Assembly (NCBI GenBank): GCA_017535925.1
Contig: JAFXTD010000010.1
Coordinates: 1-36,050, forward strand
Length of the DNA stretch: 36,050 bases
Direction: 5' to 3'
Source of the DNA: Selenomonadaceae bacterium
GTDB lineage: Bacteria > Bacillota > Negativicutes > Selenomonadales > Selenomonadaceae
The position numbers and the translations under genes were made by a program. The notes beneath the pieces were generated by a model. The model saw only the letters and a list, made by a program, of their open reading frames with translations. It had not been told where the DNA came from and searched no databases. Positions 26,503-33,924 of this stretch are shown here, in pieces (position 1 is the stretch's first letter; every line of letters begins with the position of its first letter).

Positions 26503-26970
26503 ATGATAAAATTGGAGAAGAAACAAGTTAAGCTCGTCAGCATTTTAATCGCAGTGATTTTTATCGGCTCGGTGGTAGCGATAGCTTTGACACAAACCGG
26601 AAATATCGCAACGGCGGCGAGCTCTTCAAGTGTCGGGACGATAGACTATCAGCAAGCGATGTCTTCCCACCCCGATGTACAAAATCTTCAAGGGCAAATG
26701 GAAACGGCGATTAACGATGTCAAAAAAGAATTCGACGAAAAATCTGCCGGCATGAACGACCAAGAGAAGGCAGATTATTATCGTCAATGCCAAGAGCGGC
26801 TCGCGCAGAGGCAACAAGAATTGCTCGACCCGATTAGAAATTCAGTTGACGCCGCGATTAAAAAGGTCGCCGACAAAAGAGGCTTGGCTGTTGTTATCGA
26901 CAAGATGGCTGTCATTTACGGCGGGCAAGACATAACGGCGGAAGTCATTTCGGAACTCGGCAAGAAATAA
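26503..26970 (+). CDS. OmpH/Skp-family periplasmic chaperone-like protein 1
   Basis: This 155-aa protein has an N-terminal membrane segment (about 9-30). The OmpH core starts with VGTIDYQQAMSSHPD, continues through a coiled coil rich in Gln/Glu/Lys, and ends with the strand GLAVVIDKMAVIYGGQDIT. Skp-like proteins hold unfolded outer-membrane proteins. GGAGAG precedes ATG 26503. It is the first gene of the envelope block leading to lpxD, a common context in Gram-negative bacteria. The long N-terminal segment may stay as an anchor rather than being cleaved. Confidence 0.87.
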   Translation: MIKLEKKQVKLVSILIAVIFIGSVVAIALTQTGNIATAASSSSVGTIDYQQAMSSHPDVQNLQGQMETAINDVKKEFDEKSAGMNDQEKADYYRQCQERLAQRQQELLDPIRNSVDAAIKKVADKRGLAVVIDKMAVIYGGQDITAEVISELGKK

Positions 26971-26974
26971 TCAG

Positions 26975-27052
26975 CGGTTAGTGGTTAGTGGTTAGTGGTT
27001 AGTGGCTAGAAAAATTCTAATCACTAATCACTAATCACTAATCACTTTTTTT
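26975..27052 (+). repeat. Inverted heptad array forming a ~30-bp RNA hairpin
   Basis: Four tandem GGTTAGT units are followed by AAAAATT and four tandem CTAATCA units, then a T tract. Pairing the arms gives a stem of about 30 bases with four G-U wobbles and one C-A mismatch in the plus-strand RNA. The minus strand would have A-C mismatches there. It could act as terminator or attenuator between the first OmpH gene and the coiled-coil gene. Confidence 0.8.
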
Positions 27053-27066
27053 TAGGAGGCGGCACG

Positions 27067-28131
27067 GTGAACTACAAAGTTTTGGCGGCGGCGATGTTGG
27101 CATTAATCGGCGGCGGACTCTACTTTTACGGCTCACCTGCTCCGCCCGTCGAACCTGCCGAAAAAATCGAAAAGCCTGCGCCCAAAGAATCGGAAGGCTT
27201 CGGGATAATCGACATAGAAAAAATCCAAGCCAATCACCCCGACGGCGAATATCTGAACGAATTGCGGGCGAGGGAATTGCGTTTGCGCCTCGAACTCAAC
27301 GAGGCAATGAAGATTGTCGAATTGCCGAAGATTCCTCCGCCCGACCCGAACAAAGAAGTTTTCGACGAGGCGGCTTGGCAAAAAAATGCGCAGATTGTCG
27401 TAAGTCAACTTGCCGAGCTTGAAATGCGCAAGAAAGCGGCGGCGGAAAATTATCGCAAAGAATCCGAGCCGCATTACCTTGAAGAGCGAGACAAAATCAC
27501 CGCCGAATATATGAATGAACAAGTAAATCTTCAGCTGAAATTGCAGAACGCCGACAATTTGCACTTGACGCCGGAACAAGTCAATGAACTGCAACAAAAA
27601 TTTGAGGCAGTCGAAATGGCGAGGAATAAAGCGCAACTGGAATTGCTTGAAAAGTGGAAGGCGGAAATTGTAAAATTCGCGGAAGATTCGGTAGCCGAAG
27701 ATGAGGCACGGCTCAAGGCAGAGGCAGCAAGATTGAAAGCAGAAGTCGAGGCTCAAACGCGGCAAAAAGAATCGGACGTCACCGAACGAAACAAAAAGCT
27801 CATGGAAGATTCGTTGCGTGAAATGGAAGACAGGCAAATCAGGCGGCGAGAACTTTTAACCGAACTCAACGAGGTCGGCAGAGAACGAGCAGAGCTTGAG
27901 AAAAAAATTTTGGATTCGATTATCGACAAAGCGACGATGTTGGCGGCAGTCTATCGTTTGGAAACGGTTTTGGTCAAACGCAGCCCCGATGACGCCGATA
28001 AAATTTTGCCGCGACATATCGAGTGGAATTTTGAACTCAAGCCGCCCGAAAGAGTCGGAGCTGTGATAATTCCCGGCAAGAAGGCTCGTGACTTGACAAA
28101 CGACTTGATTAAAGAAATGAATCGACTTTGA
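27067..28131 (+). CDS. Membrane-anchored coiled-coil protein with OmpH-like start
   Basis: This 354-aa protein starts at GTG 27067, 8 bases after AGGAGGCGGCAC. One N-terminal hydrophobic segment (about 5-22) is followed by a Pro/Glu linker. The segment GFGIIDIEKIQANHPDGEYL closely resembles the OmpH/Skp opening. The middle (about 70-300) is nearly all charged, a long coiled coil with runs such as ARLKAEAARLKAEVEAQ. The C-terminus (about 300-354) is globular. It looks like an enlarged OmpH relative acting in the envelope; its function is not known. Confidence 0.7.
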   Translation: MNYKVLAAAMLALIGGGLYFYGSPAPPVEPAEKIEKPAPKESEGFGIIDIEKIQANHPDGEYLNELRARELRLRLELNEAMKIVELPKIPPPDPNKEVFDEAAWQKNAQIVVSQLAELEMRKKAAAENYRKESEPHYLEERDKITAEYMNEQVNLQLKLQNADNLHLTPEQVNELQQKFEAVEMARNKAQLELLEKWKAEIVKFAEDSVAEDEARLKAEAARLKAEVEAQTRQKESDVTERNKKLMEDSLREMEDRQIRRRELLTELNEVGRERAELEKKILDSIIDKATMLAAVYRLETVLVKRSPDDADKILPRHIEWNFELKPPERVGAVIIPGKKARDLTNDLIKEMNRL

Positions 28132-28147
28132 CAGGAGTGATTTATAA

Positions 28148-28576
28148 ATGAACTTTGCAAAAAAAATAGCGGCAGTTGCGCTTTTGGCGTCGTCATTGCT
28201 GATAGCAGGTTGCGGCGCGGGACAAATCGCCTCCGTCGACGTGGAAAAAATCATGGCAGAGGCTCCGCGTGTGAAAAAATTAATGGAAGAGGCTCAAAGC
28301 AAAGTCACTGCCGAGCAACAAAAATTTGAACAGGAAAATTCGGGCAAAGAACTTAGCGACGAAGAGGCTTTAAAAGTTCAGATGGATTTTCAGCGCAAGT
28401 TGGAGAGCATAAATCAAGCTTACGCCACGCAAATCAAAAGCCGCATGGATGTTGTGATTGAAGAAATTTCACGCGAAAAAAATATCGACGTGGTTGTTAA
28501 CAATTCCGAAGACCAGAAAATTCTCTTCAAAGGCGGCATTGACATAACCCAAGACGTGATTAACAAAATGCAATGA
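28148..28576 (+). CDS. OmpH/Skp-family lipoprotein
   Basis: This 142-aa protein has a lipoprotein signal with lipobox LIAGC (Cys at about 22), so it should be lipid-anchored. It then has an OmpH core: IASVDVEKIMAEAPRV, a coiled coil, and the ending IDVVVNNSEDQKILFKGGIDIT. ATG 28148 has a CAGGAG site 8 bases upstream. It is 16 bases after the coiled-coil gene and 13 bases before lpxD, so it is within one operon. With the two preceding genes it gives three OmpH-type proteins anchored in different ways. Confidence 0.85.
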   Translation: MNFAKKIAAVALLASSLLIAGCGAGQIASVDVEKIMAEAPRVKKLMEEAQSKVTAEQQKFEQENSGKELSDEEALKVQMDFQRKLESINQAYATQIKSRMDVVIEEISREKNIDVVVNNSEDQKILFKGGIDITQDVINKMQ

Positions 28577-28589
28577 GCAGGCGATTCAA

Positions 28590-29609
28590 ATGGAAAAAAA
28601 TTTACAAGAGATAGCCGGGCTGATTGACGGCTCACTTGCGGGCGACGGCGCGATAAAAATCAGCGGGCTGTCGAATATCAAAATGGCTCGTTCGGGCGAT
28701 TTAATCTTTGCGGTGCCGCCGCACCTCGACGAGGCAAAAACTTCTGCGGCGTCGGCAGTTTTAATTCCGCTTGACACGGAAGACTTCCCGAAGCCCGCAA
28801 TCAAAGTCAAAGACCCGCGAGCTGCTTTTGCGGCTTTGTTGGAAATGTTCATGCCCAAGCTTGAAATTCCAATCGGCATAAGTCCCGAAGCTCATATCGG
28901 CAAGAATGTAAAAATTTCCGACGGCGCGACGATTATGCCCTTTGCGGTTGTCGACGACGGAGCGGAAATTAAAAGCGGCGCGATAATTTATCCGCATGTC
29001 TATATCGGGCAACACGCCTCAATCGGCGAGGACACAATCGTTTATTCAAGCGCGACTGTCCGCGAATTTTGCAAAGTCGGTTCTCGTTGCGTGATTCACA
29101 GCTCGGCGGTTATCGGTTCGGACGGCTTCGGCTTCACGACTTCAAACGGCATTCATACCAAAGTTCCGCAAGTCGGCAATGTGATTATCGAAGACGATGT
29201 GGAAATCGGCGCGCATGTCGGAATTGATCGGGCGGCTATGGGCTCGACGATTATCGGGCACGGCACAAAGATTGATAACCTCGTTCACATTGCTCACAAC
29301 TGCAAAATCGGCGCGAACTGTTTAATCGTTGCGCAAACCGGAATCAGCGGTTCGACGACGGTCGGCGACAACGTGACTTTCGGCGGGCAAGTCGGAACGG
29401 TCGGGCATATTCATATCGGCGGCAATTCGGTTTACGCGGCGCGTTCGGGCATTTCAAAAAGTATGCCGGAAGGATTTTTCGGCAGCGGCTTCCCGATTCA
29501 ATCTCACAGCGATTGGCTCCGTCAACAGGCGGCTTTGAAAAAAGTTCCCGAGCTCATTGAAAAAATCCGTCGCCTCGAACGCGAACTTGAAAATTTAAAA
29601 CAGTCTTAA
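28590..29609 (+). CDS. lpxD: UDP-3-O-(3-hydroxyacyl)glucosamine N-acyltransferase
   Basis: It adds the amide-linked hydroxyacyl chain in the third step of lipid A synthesis. An N-terminal uridine-binding domain (about 1-95) precedes a left-handed beta helix of hexapeptide repeats (for example IGKNVKISDGATI), and the catalytic His lies in HIAHNCKIG (about 233). A C-terminal helix follows (about 310-339). 339 aa, normal. Its ribosome binding site (GAGCAGG) is weak. Its presence shows the cell makes lipopolysaccharide, which with the Gram-positive style cluster at the window start points to Negativicutes. Confidence 0.95.
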   Translation: MEKNLQEIAGLIDGSLAGDGAIKISGLSNIKMARSGDLIFAVPPHLDEAKTSAASAVLIPLDTEDFPKPAIKVKDPRAAFAALLEMFMPKLEIPIGISPEAHIGKNVKISDGATIMPFAVVDDGAEIKSGAIIYPHVYIGQHASIGEDTIVYSSATVREFCKVGSRCVIHSSAVIGSDGFGFTTSNGIHTKVPQVGNVIIEDDVEIGAHVGIDRAAMGSTIIGHGTKIDNLVHIAHNCKIGANCLIVAQTGISGSTTVGDNVTFGGQVGTVGHIHIGGNSVYAARSGISKSMPEGFFGSGFPIQSHSDWLRQQAALKKVPELIEKIRRLERELENLKQS

Positions 29610-29682
29610 CGAAGCCTTAACGAAAAAATAATTTTCTTTGATTAAAATGTAAGAAAATTATTTTCAAAGGAGGTTGACTGCC

Positions 29683-30063
29683 ATGAAGAAATTTTTGATT
29701 GCAGCTGCGGCGACTCTGATTATCTTCGGCGGGCAAGTCGAGGCGGCTCCCGCTGACAATTTGAACGCAGAAATTGAGACGCAGGATATGGGCACGAGTA
29801 AATGGGCGAATTTCAGAGACAAGTATATTCTTAACCGCGAAACCGAAAACGAACGCCGCGACCGTAAAGATTGGGAACGTCAATACCGTAAAGATTGGGA
29901 ACGTCGGCACAGAGATTATCCGCCTCCTCCGCCGCCTCACTATCGCGACGGGCATCCTCATTATCCTCCTCCTCCGCCACCACCGCCGCCTCGTTATCGC
30001 GACGGACGTCCTCATTATCCGCCTCCGCCTCCTCCGGGTCCGCCTCCTCCGCGCTATCGTTAA
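29683..30063 (+). CDS. Small secreted Pro/Arg/His/Tyr-rich repeat protein
   Basis: This 126-aa protein has a signal peptide (about 1-22, ending VEA) and a mixed segment DKYILNRETENERRDRKDWE. A charged repeat RKDWERQYRKDWERRHRDY follows, then two copies of a YRDG(H/R)PHYPPPPPP block with polyproline runs up to nine. ATG 29683 is chosen over the in-frame 29674 start because AAAGGAGGT lies 8 bases upstream of it. I do not recognise a family. It could be a cell-wall or surface protein, or a metal- or polyanion-binding spacer. Followed by a terminator. Confidence 0.65.
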   Translation: MKKFLIAAAATLIIFGGQVEAAPADNLNAEIETQDMGTSKWANFRDKYILNRETENERRDRKDWERQYRKDWERRHRDYPPPPPPHYRDGHPHYPPPPPPPPPRYRDGRPHYPPPPPPGPPPPRYR

Positions 30064-30085
30064 GACTTTCAAACGAAATAAAAAT

Positions 30086-30113
30086 CCCTTCGTCACAGGC
30101 GAGGGGGTTTTTT
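30086..30113 (+). terminator. Intrinsic terminator after the Pro-rich gene
   Basis: CCCTTCG pairs with CGAGGGG (one wobble) around TCACAGG and is followed by six Ts, 23 bases past the stop codon. Confidence 0.75.
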
Positions 30114-30150
30114 CAATTGAGAATTGGGAATGTGGAATTGGGAATTGAAA
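30114..30150. repeat. GAATTGG heptad-like repeats
   Basis: GAATTGG, GAATGTG, GAATTGG and GAATTGA occur in 7-base register just after the terminator. Weak but of the same kind as the other heptad loci. Confidence 0.5.
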
Positions 30151-30203
30151 TTGGCAGGAAAAATTTTTAAGCGAAAGAATATTGACGGCGGAGGTTGATA
30201 AAA

Positions 30204-30743
30204 ATGCGTGTCTTGCTTGTGACATTGACAGACCAATTGTCGGGAGCACTTTCAATTTTAAATCCCGAATTGGAATACTGCGCGATTGTCGTTGATGAAG
30301 TTGAGCCTGCAAAAAAAATTTTGGAACGAGTCGGCTTGCCGCGGGATTTGCTTCATCCGTTTTATGAATTAAGAGAGCTGTCGGGAATTTATTATTATGA
30401 CGCTCTCATTTGTGTTCATGACGGACGAACGTATAAAATTTTTCCGAAAAAGATTTTGAAATACGGTGTCCCAAAAAATAAGTTCATAGATTTGTTCATG
30501 GCGACCACGCATGAATATTTTTTGCTGGAAAGAGCCTTGCAATACTTCAAAGAACGAGCAGCCGAATTCGAAATGTTTGCCACAGGGTTGAGCCATACTA
30601 CCATGTCTTTGGATGTTACCCGCTTCAAACGTAAGCTTTTCAATTTCGCTCGCGGCGGTCAAGATTTATACTATGACTTTCAAATCGCAAAACGAGCCGT
30701 GCTATATGGGGGGGGCATAGCAAACTGCGTTATGCGCTTATAG
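30204..30743 (+). pseudogene. SGNH-hydrolase-like gene, N-terminal part, split by a G8 tract
   Basis: The start ATG 30204 has GGCGGAGG 9 bases upstream. Residues 1-120 look like a Rossmann-type module (KMRVLLVTLTDQL, YDALICVHDG). From FATGLSHTTMSLD the sequence resembles the start of an SGNH/DltD-like hydrolase, and RGGQDLYYDFQIAKRAV is also typical. The frame is lost at a run of eight Gs (30708-30715) and stops at 30743. Joining to the other frame gives YGGHSKLRYALIGLA and continues without a stop to 31345, so six or nine Gs would restore one protein of about 380 aa. This is phase variation, a mutation or a sequence error. Confidence 0.75.
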
Positions 30744-30781
30744 GTCTTGCTTCCGGTACATTTCATGAAGACAGGTCACTT

Positions 30782-31345
30782 ATGCAAAGTGAAAATTGGC
30801 GCCTTGCCCAGTATGCGATTTCTTTTGGCGATTTACATAATTTTTGGATGCCTGCAGAAGAATATTTAAAATTGTTTAATGCAGCTTACTTGTCTGCGAG
30901 GTTGCCGACGGAGCCGCTTGACAGAAACAATGTTTATTTGGAAAGACCTTCGCGCCAATTTATGACTTGGGTTGAAAGATTAAATATGCTTGATGTGATT
31001 GCTCCTTGGGACAATAAAGAGTATCCGGCGACACGAGCCGAGAATGTAAAAATTTTGGACGAATACTTGACGCTCTGCGAGGAAAATAATATTCGCCCGA
31101 TAATGTTCCTGCCGCCGCAAACGGAAGTTTACAGAAAATATTTCAATAAAAAGTTGCTTGATGAGTTTTATTATTTAATTGGACAAGCCTGCAAAAAATA
31201 TCCGTCGGCGATTTTTATTGACGGTTGGAAACTGCATGGAGTGACAGACGCGGATTTTTATGATGTATGGCACATGAACATTTACGGCGCGGCGAAGTTC
31301 AGCACGTTTCTGAATAACTTTATTGAGAATCTTGAAAGACGGTGA
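30782..31345 (+). pseudogene. SGNH-hydrolase-like gene, C-terminal part after the frameshift
   Basis: This is the continuation of the split gene. Open sequence in this frame extends back through the G tract (codons H-S-K-L-R-Y-A-L-I-G-L-A from 30716), so the ATG at 30782 is only an internal methionine with no ribosome binding site. The segment NNIRPIMFLPPQTEVYRKYF is typical of the SGNH fold, and DADFYDVWHMNIYGAAKFSTFL ends it with the Asp/His pair that completes such active sites. Its stop overlaps the acyltransferase start (GTGA), so loss of frame could also lower translation of the next gene. Confidence 0.72.
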
Positions 31346-32301
31346 ATCTAATCGAATACAGATTTTTAAAATGCTTGAGCACGTTGGTTTGTCTTCTGCC
31401 GCTGAAATTTTGTTTGACCTTCGGGAGAGGATTGGCGAATTTGATTTGGATATTCCTGCCCGCCAAACGCAAAAGACTTGCTACGGAAAATATCATTCGT
31501 TGCTTGAAAGTTTCAAAGGCGGAGGCGGAACGAATCGCCAAAGAAAGTACGGTTCAATTCGGCGCGATGTTCATGGAGGTTTTGTCCTTCCCGAAGCTCA
31601 AAAAAAATATGGCAAGTCACGTTAAAGTTGTCGGCTTGGAACATTTGACACGCTACAAAAATTCTTCCACTCGCGGCGCGGTGATTATGACCGGGCACAA
31701 TGACAACTGGGAACTCATGGGCGGAGCCTTCGCGCAAAACGGTATCCCGCTCGTCGGTGTGGCGAAGAAACAAAAATCCGAAGGCGCGGACAAATTTATC
31801 AACGAATACCGCACGCTTATCGGCATGCACATTACCTATCGCAGCGGTGTTCGCGAAATGTACAAGATGCTCGACGAGGGGCACTTTATCGGCTTGATAA
31901 TGGATCAAGATGTCGGGCGCGTCGACGGAGTTGTCGTGAAGTTTTTCAATCAGGCAACGCTCTTTGTGACGGGCGCGGCGTCAATGTCACGCTTCAGAAA
32001 AATTCCAATCTTCCCGGCGTTCATGCACAAAAATTCGGACGGCACGCACACGCTGGAAATTTCACCGCCGCTTATGGTTGAAAAGACTTCGGACAAGCAC
32101 GCCGATATAAAAAAAATGACGCAACGGCTTGCGACATTGATTGAGGAGCATATAAAAAAATATCCCGCCGAATGGTTTTGGCTTCACGACCGCTGGAAGT
32201 CCATGCGCGTCGAATTTGAGGCGGAGGAGGTTGCAGAGTTTGAAAAAGATTTGGGCATTGATAATTCTGCTGATGTTGCCCGCGCAAGTTCAAGCGATTG
32301 A
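31342..32301 (+). CDS. Lipid A biosynthesis lauroyl/myristoyl-type acyltransferase
   Basis: This member of the LpxL/HtrB family adds secondary acyl chains to lipid A at the inner membrane. It has an N-terminal membrane anchor (about 10-40). The H-x4-E motif is in TGHNDNWELMG (His about 126), the middle has GLIMDQDVGR, and WFWLHDRWK near the C-terminus is a family hallmark. It starts at GTG 31342 overlapping the preceding stop. 319 aa; the last ~25 residues are an extra acidic/Ser tail that overlaps the next gene. Coupling to the SGNH-like gene suggests joint envelope modification. Confidence 0.9.
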   Translation: MNLIEYRFLKCLSTLVCLLPLKFCLTFGRGLANLIWIFLPAKRKRLATENIIRCLKVSKAEAERIAKESTVQFGAMFMEVLSFPKLKKNMASHVKVVGLEHLTRYKNSSTRGAVIMTGHNDNWELMGGAFAQNGIPLVGVAKKQKSEGADKFINEYRTLIGMHITYRSGVREMYKMLDEGHFIGLIMDQDVGRVDGVVVKFFNQATLFVTGAASMSRFRKIPIFPAFMHKNSDGTHTLEISPPLMVEKTSDKHADIKKMTQRLATLIEEHIKKYPAEWFWLHDRWKSMRVEFEAEEVAEFEKDLGIDNSADVARASSSD

Positions 32302-32692
32302 ATTACCCGTGACGAGTCCTTTCGGCTGGAGAATTCATCCGATTTCGGGCGAATGGAAATTTCATGCGGGTGTCGATTTGGGCTACGACTACGGCGCGTA
32401 TATCGGTTCGCTCTTCGACGGGCAAGTTGTCATTGCCGAAAATCTCGGCGACGGCTACGGCAACCAAGTGCTGATTTATCATCCCGCGATTGATTCTTAC
32501 ACGCGCTATGCTCATTGCTCGACACTTCACGTTGCGGCGGGGCAAAGCGTTTCGGCGGGACAGATTATCGCGCAAGTCGGAAGCACCGGCTACTCGACCG
32601 GACCGCACCTCCACCTCGAATACATTATCAAAGTTGACGGCGTCTATCAATATGCCGACCCGCTAAGCTTGTGGAATGCCGGCGGCTTGTAG
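32240..32692 (+). CDS. Secreted M23-family peptidase (LytM domain)
   Basis: This is a zinc endopeptidase-type peptidoglycan hydrolase. A signal peptide (about 1-19, ending VQA) is followed at once by the LytM domain: SPFGWRIHPISG, HAGVDLG (ligands His and Asp), DGYGNQVLIYHP, TRYAHCS and the catalytic HLHLEY. All metal ligands are present, so it looks active rather than a degenerate activator. TTG 32240 is chosen because GGAGGAGG lies 9 bases upstream; the start overlaps the acyltransferase end by 62 bases. 150 aa, a minimal single-domain form. Confidence 0.87.
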   Translation: MKKIWALIILLMLPAQVQAIELPVTSPFGWRIHPISGEWKFHAGVDLGYDYGAYIGSLFDGQVVIAENLGDGYGNQVLIYHPAIDSYTRYAHCSTLHVAAGQSVSAGQIIAQVGSTGYSTGPHLHLEYIIKVDGVYQYADPLSLWNAGGL

Positions 32693-32696
32693 TTGT

Positions 32697-32721
32697 CAGC
32701 TGTTAGCTGTTAGCTGTTAGA
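32697..32721. repeat. Heptad array CTGTTAG
   Basis: A degenerate first unit (CAG) and three tandem CTGTTAG units fill the short gap between the converging M23 and trpA genes, and run into the last trpA codons. The same 7-mer occurs at 16948. Confidence 0.7.
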
Positions 32722-33498
32722 ATAAAGTGAGCGCAGAGCTTCTTTCATTTCGCGGACGTATTCGCCGATAAGTTTGGGAGCCTTTTCGCTGTGAGCCGCA
32801 AGAATTTTTATAATCGCCGAACCGACAATCGCGCCGTCCGAAATATTTGCCATCTGCTTTGCCTGCGCGGGCGTCGAAATGCCGAAGCCGATAGCGCAGG
32901 GAATTTTTGTGTTGGCTCTGACCGCCGCGACTATCGAAGTCAAATCGGTTTTAATTTCGCTGCGCACGCCCGTCACGCCCAAGCTTGAAACGATATACAC
33001 GAAGCCCTCCGCCTCACGAGCTATCTTGGCGATTCTGTCTTCGGAAGTCGGGGCAATCATTGAAATTAAATCGACGCCGTATTTCCTGCACAGCGGCAAA
33101 AATTCTTCTTTCTCTTCGAAGGGAACATCGGGCAAAATCAAACCGTCAATCCCGATTTCTTTGCACGTCGAAATAAATTTTTCCGCGCCGTAGGAAAAGA
33201 CGACGTTGGCATAAGTCATGAAGACGAACGGAACTTTCACATCGCCGCGCAGATTTTTTACCATGTCGAAAATTTTATCGGTCGTGACGCCGCCTTTGAG
33301 CGCACGAACATTTGCCTCTTGAATCACGACACCTTCGGCAGTGGGGTCGGAAAAGGGAATACCCAATTCGACGAGGTCGGCTCCGTTTTCGACGGCGGCT
33401 CTGACTGCGGCGGCGGTTGTTTCCAAATTCGGGTCGCCGCACGTTATGAACGGTATGAACGCCTTGCCCTGCGCGAACGCCTCTTTAATCTTGCTCAT
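32710..33498 (-). CDS. trpA: Tryptophan synthase alpha subunit
   Basis: It cleaves indole-3-glycerol phosphate to indole, which passes to TrpB. The catalytic Glu is in VELGIPFSDP. The position usually held by catalytic Asp (ADG in E. coli) is Glu here (DPTAEG), a variant I believe also occurs in other Firmicutes. DGLILPDVP, SSLGVTGVR and AIGFGIST complete the barrel. 262 aa, normal. It is alone on the minus strand with no other trp gene in view, although trpA normally follows trpB. Its last codons overlap the heptad repeats. Confidence 0.95.
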   Translation of the reverse strand: MSKIKEAFAQGKAFIPFITCGDPNLETTAAAVRAAVENGADLVELGIPFSDPTAEGVVIQEANVRALKGGVTTDKIFDMVKNLRGDVKVPFVFMTYANVVFSYGAEKFISTCKEIGIDGLILPDVPFEEKEEFLPLCRKYGVDLISMIAPTSEDRIAKIAREAEGFVYIVSSLGVTGVRSEIKTDLTSIVAAVRANTKIPCAIGFGISTPAQAKQMANISDGAIVGSAIIKILAAHSEKAPKLIGEYVREMKEALRSLYSNS

Positions 33499-33528
33499 GA
33501 AAATTTTCTCCTCTGTCTTTTTGAAATC

Positions 33529-33557
33529 ATTTTACCTTGAAAAAAATTTTGCGTCAA
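33529..33557 (-). promoter_or_regulatory. Sigma-70 type promoter of trpA
   Basis: On the minus strand TTGACG (33557-33552) and TAAAAT (33534-33529) are spaced by 17 bases, about 30 bases before the trpA ATG. This supports trpA as a separate transcription unit. Confidence 0.65.
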
Positions 33558-33600
33558 TTCATGCCCGCTTGCCCAAAATAAAAATCTCTTGTAAAATGAT

Positions 33601-33631
33601 TAGGAACTGGTAAATAGGAACTGGGAACTAG
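33601..33631. repeat. Left half of a heptad unit interrupted by an insertion
   Basis: This stretch matches 2378-2408 with one difference seen by eye. It ends in CTAG (33628-33631), where element E begins. Confidence 0.8.
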
Positions 33632-33846
33632 GGTCTGTTGGTAAATTAAAAAGCAGCGGTTGGTGAAAACCCGGCCGCACATGGACGTGCGGCCGCCGCG
33701 ACTTAAAACCTGGAAGGTTTTATAGCGGTCAACGCCCTTTTCTTTTGCTACTTTTCTTTTGGGCGCCGCAAAAGAAAAGTAGATTTAAAATATAAAAATC
33801 ATTGAAACGCTCAATCGCAGCCGCTGATTCAATTTACCAACAACCC
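33632..33846 (-). mobile_element. 215-bp MITE-like element E with terminal inverted repeats
   Basis: The ends are imperfect inverted repeats (GGTCTGTTGGTAAATT and, from the right, GGGTTGTTGGTAAATT) extending inward to AGCAGCGG / TCAGCGGCT. CTAG is duplicated at 33628-33631 and 33847-33850. Read on the minus strand the inside has the family's long hairpin (33748-33782), an AAAACC-ttcc-GGTTTT hairpin and a GCGGCCGCAC-gtccat-GTGCGGCCG hairpin. There is no transposase and no credible ORF, so it would need to be mobilised in trans. The target-site logic resembles IS5-like elements that use CTAG-type sites, but the family is not assigned. Confidence 0.8.
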
Positions 33847-33899
33847 CTAGTAGGGATTAGGAAAAAGTCTAGTTCCTGGTTCTTGGTTCCCGGTTCCTA
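33847..33899. repeat. Right half of the interrupted heptad unit
   Basis: Starts with the second CTAG, then TAGGGATTAG exactly as after CTAG at 2405-2408, then GTTCCTG/GTTCTTG/GTTCCCG/GTTCCTA heptads. It ends 25 bases before hisZ. Confidence 0.8.
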
Positions 33900-33924
33900 A
33901 AAATCGACCGAAGGGAGATTTTTT

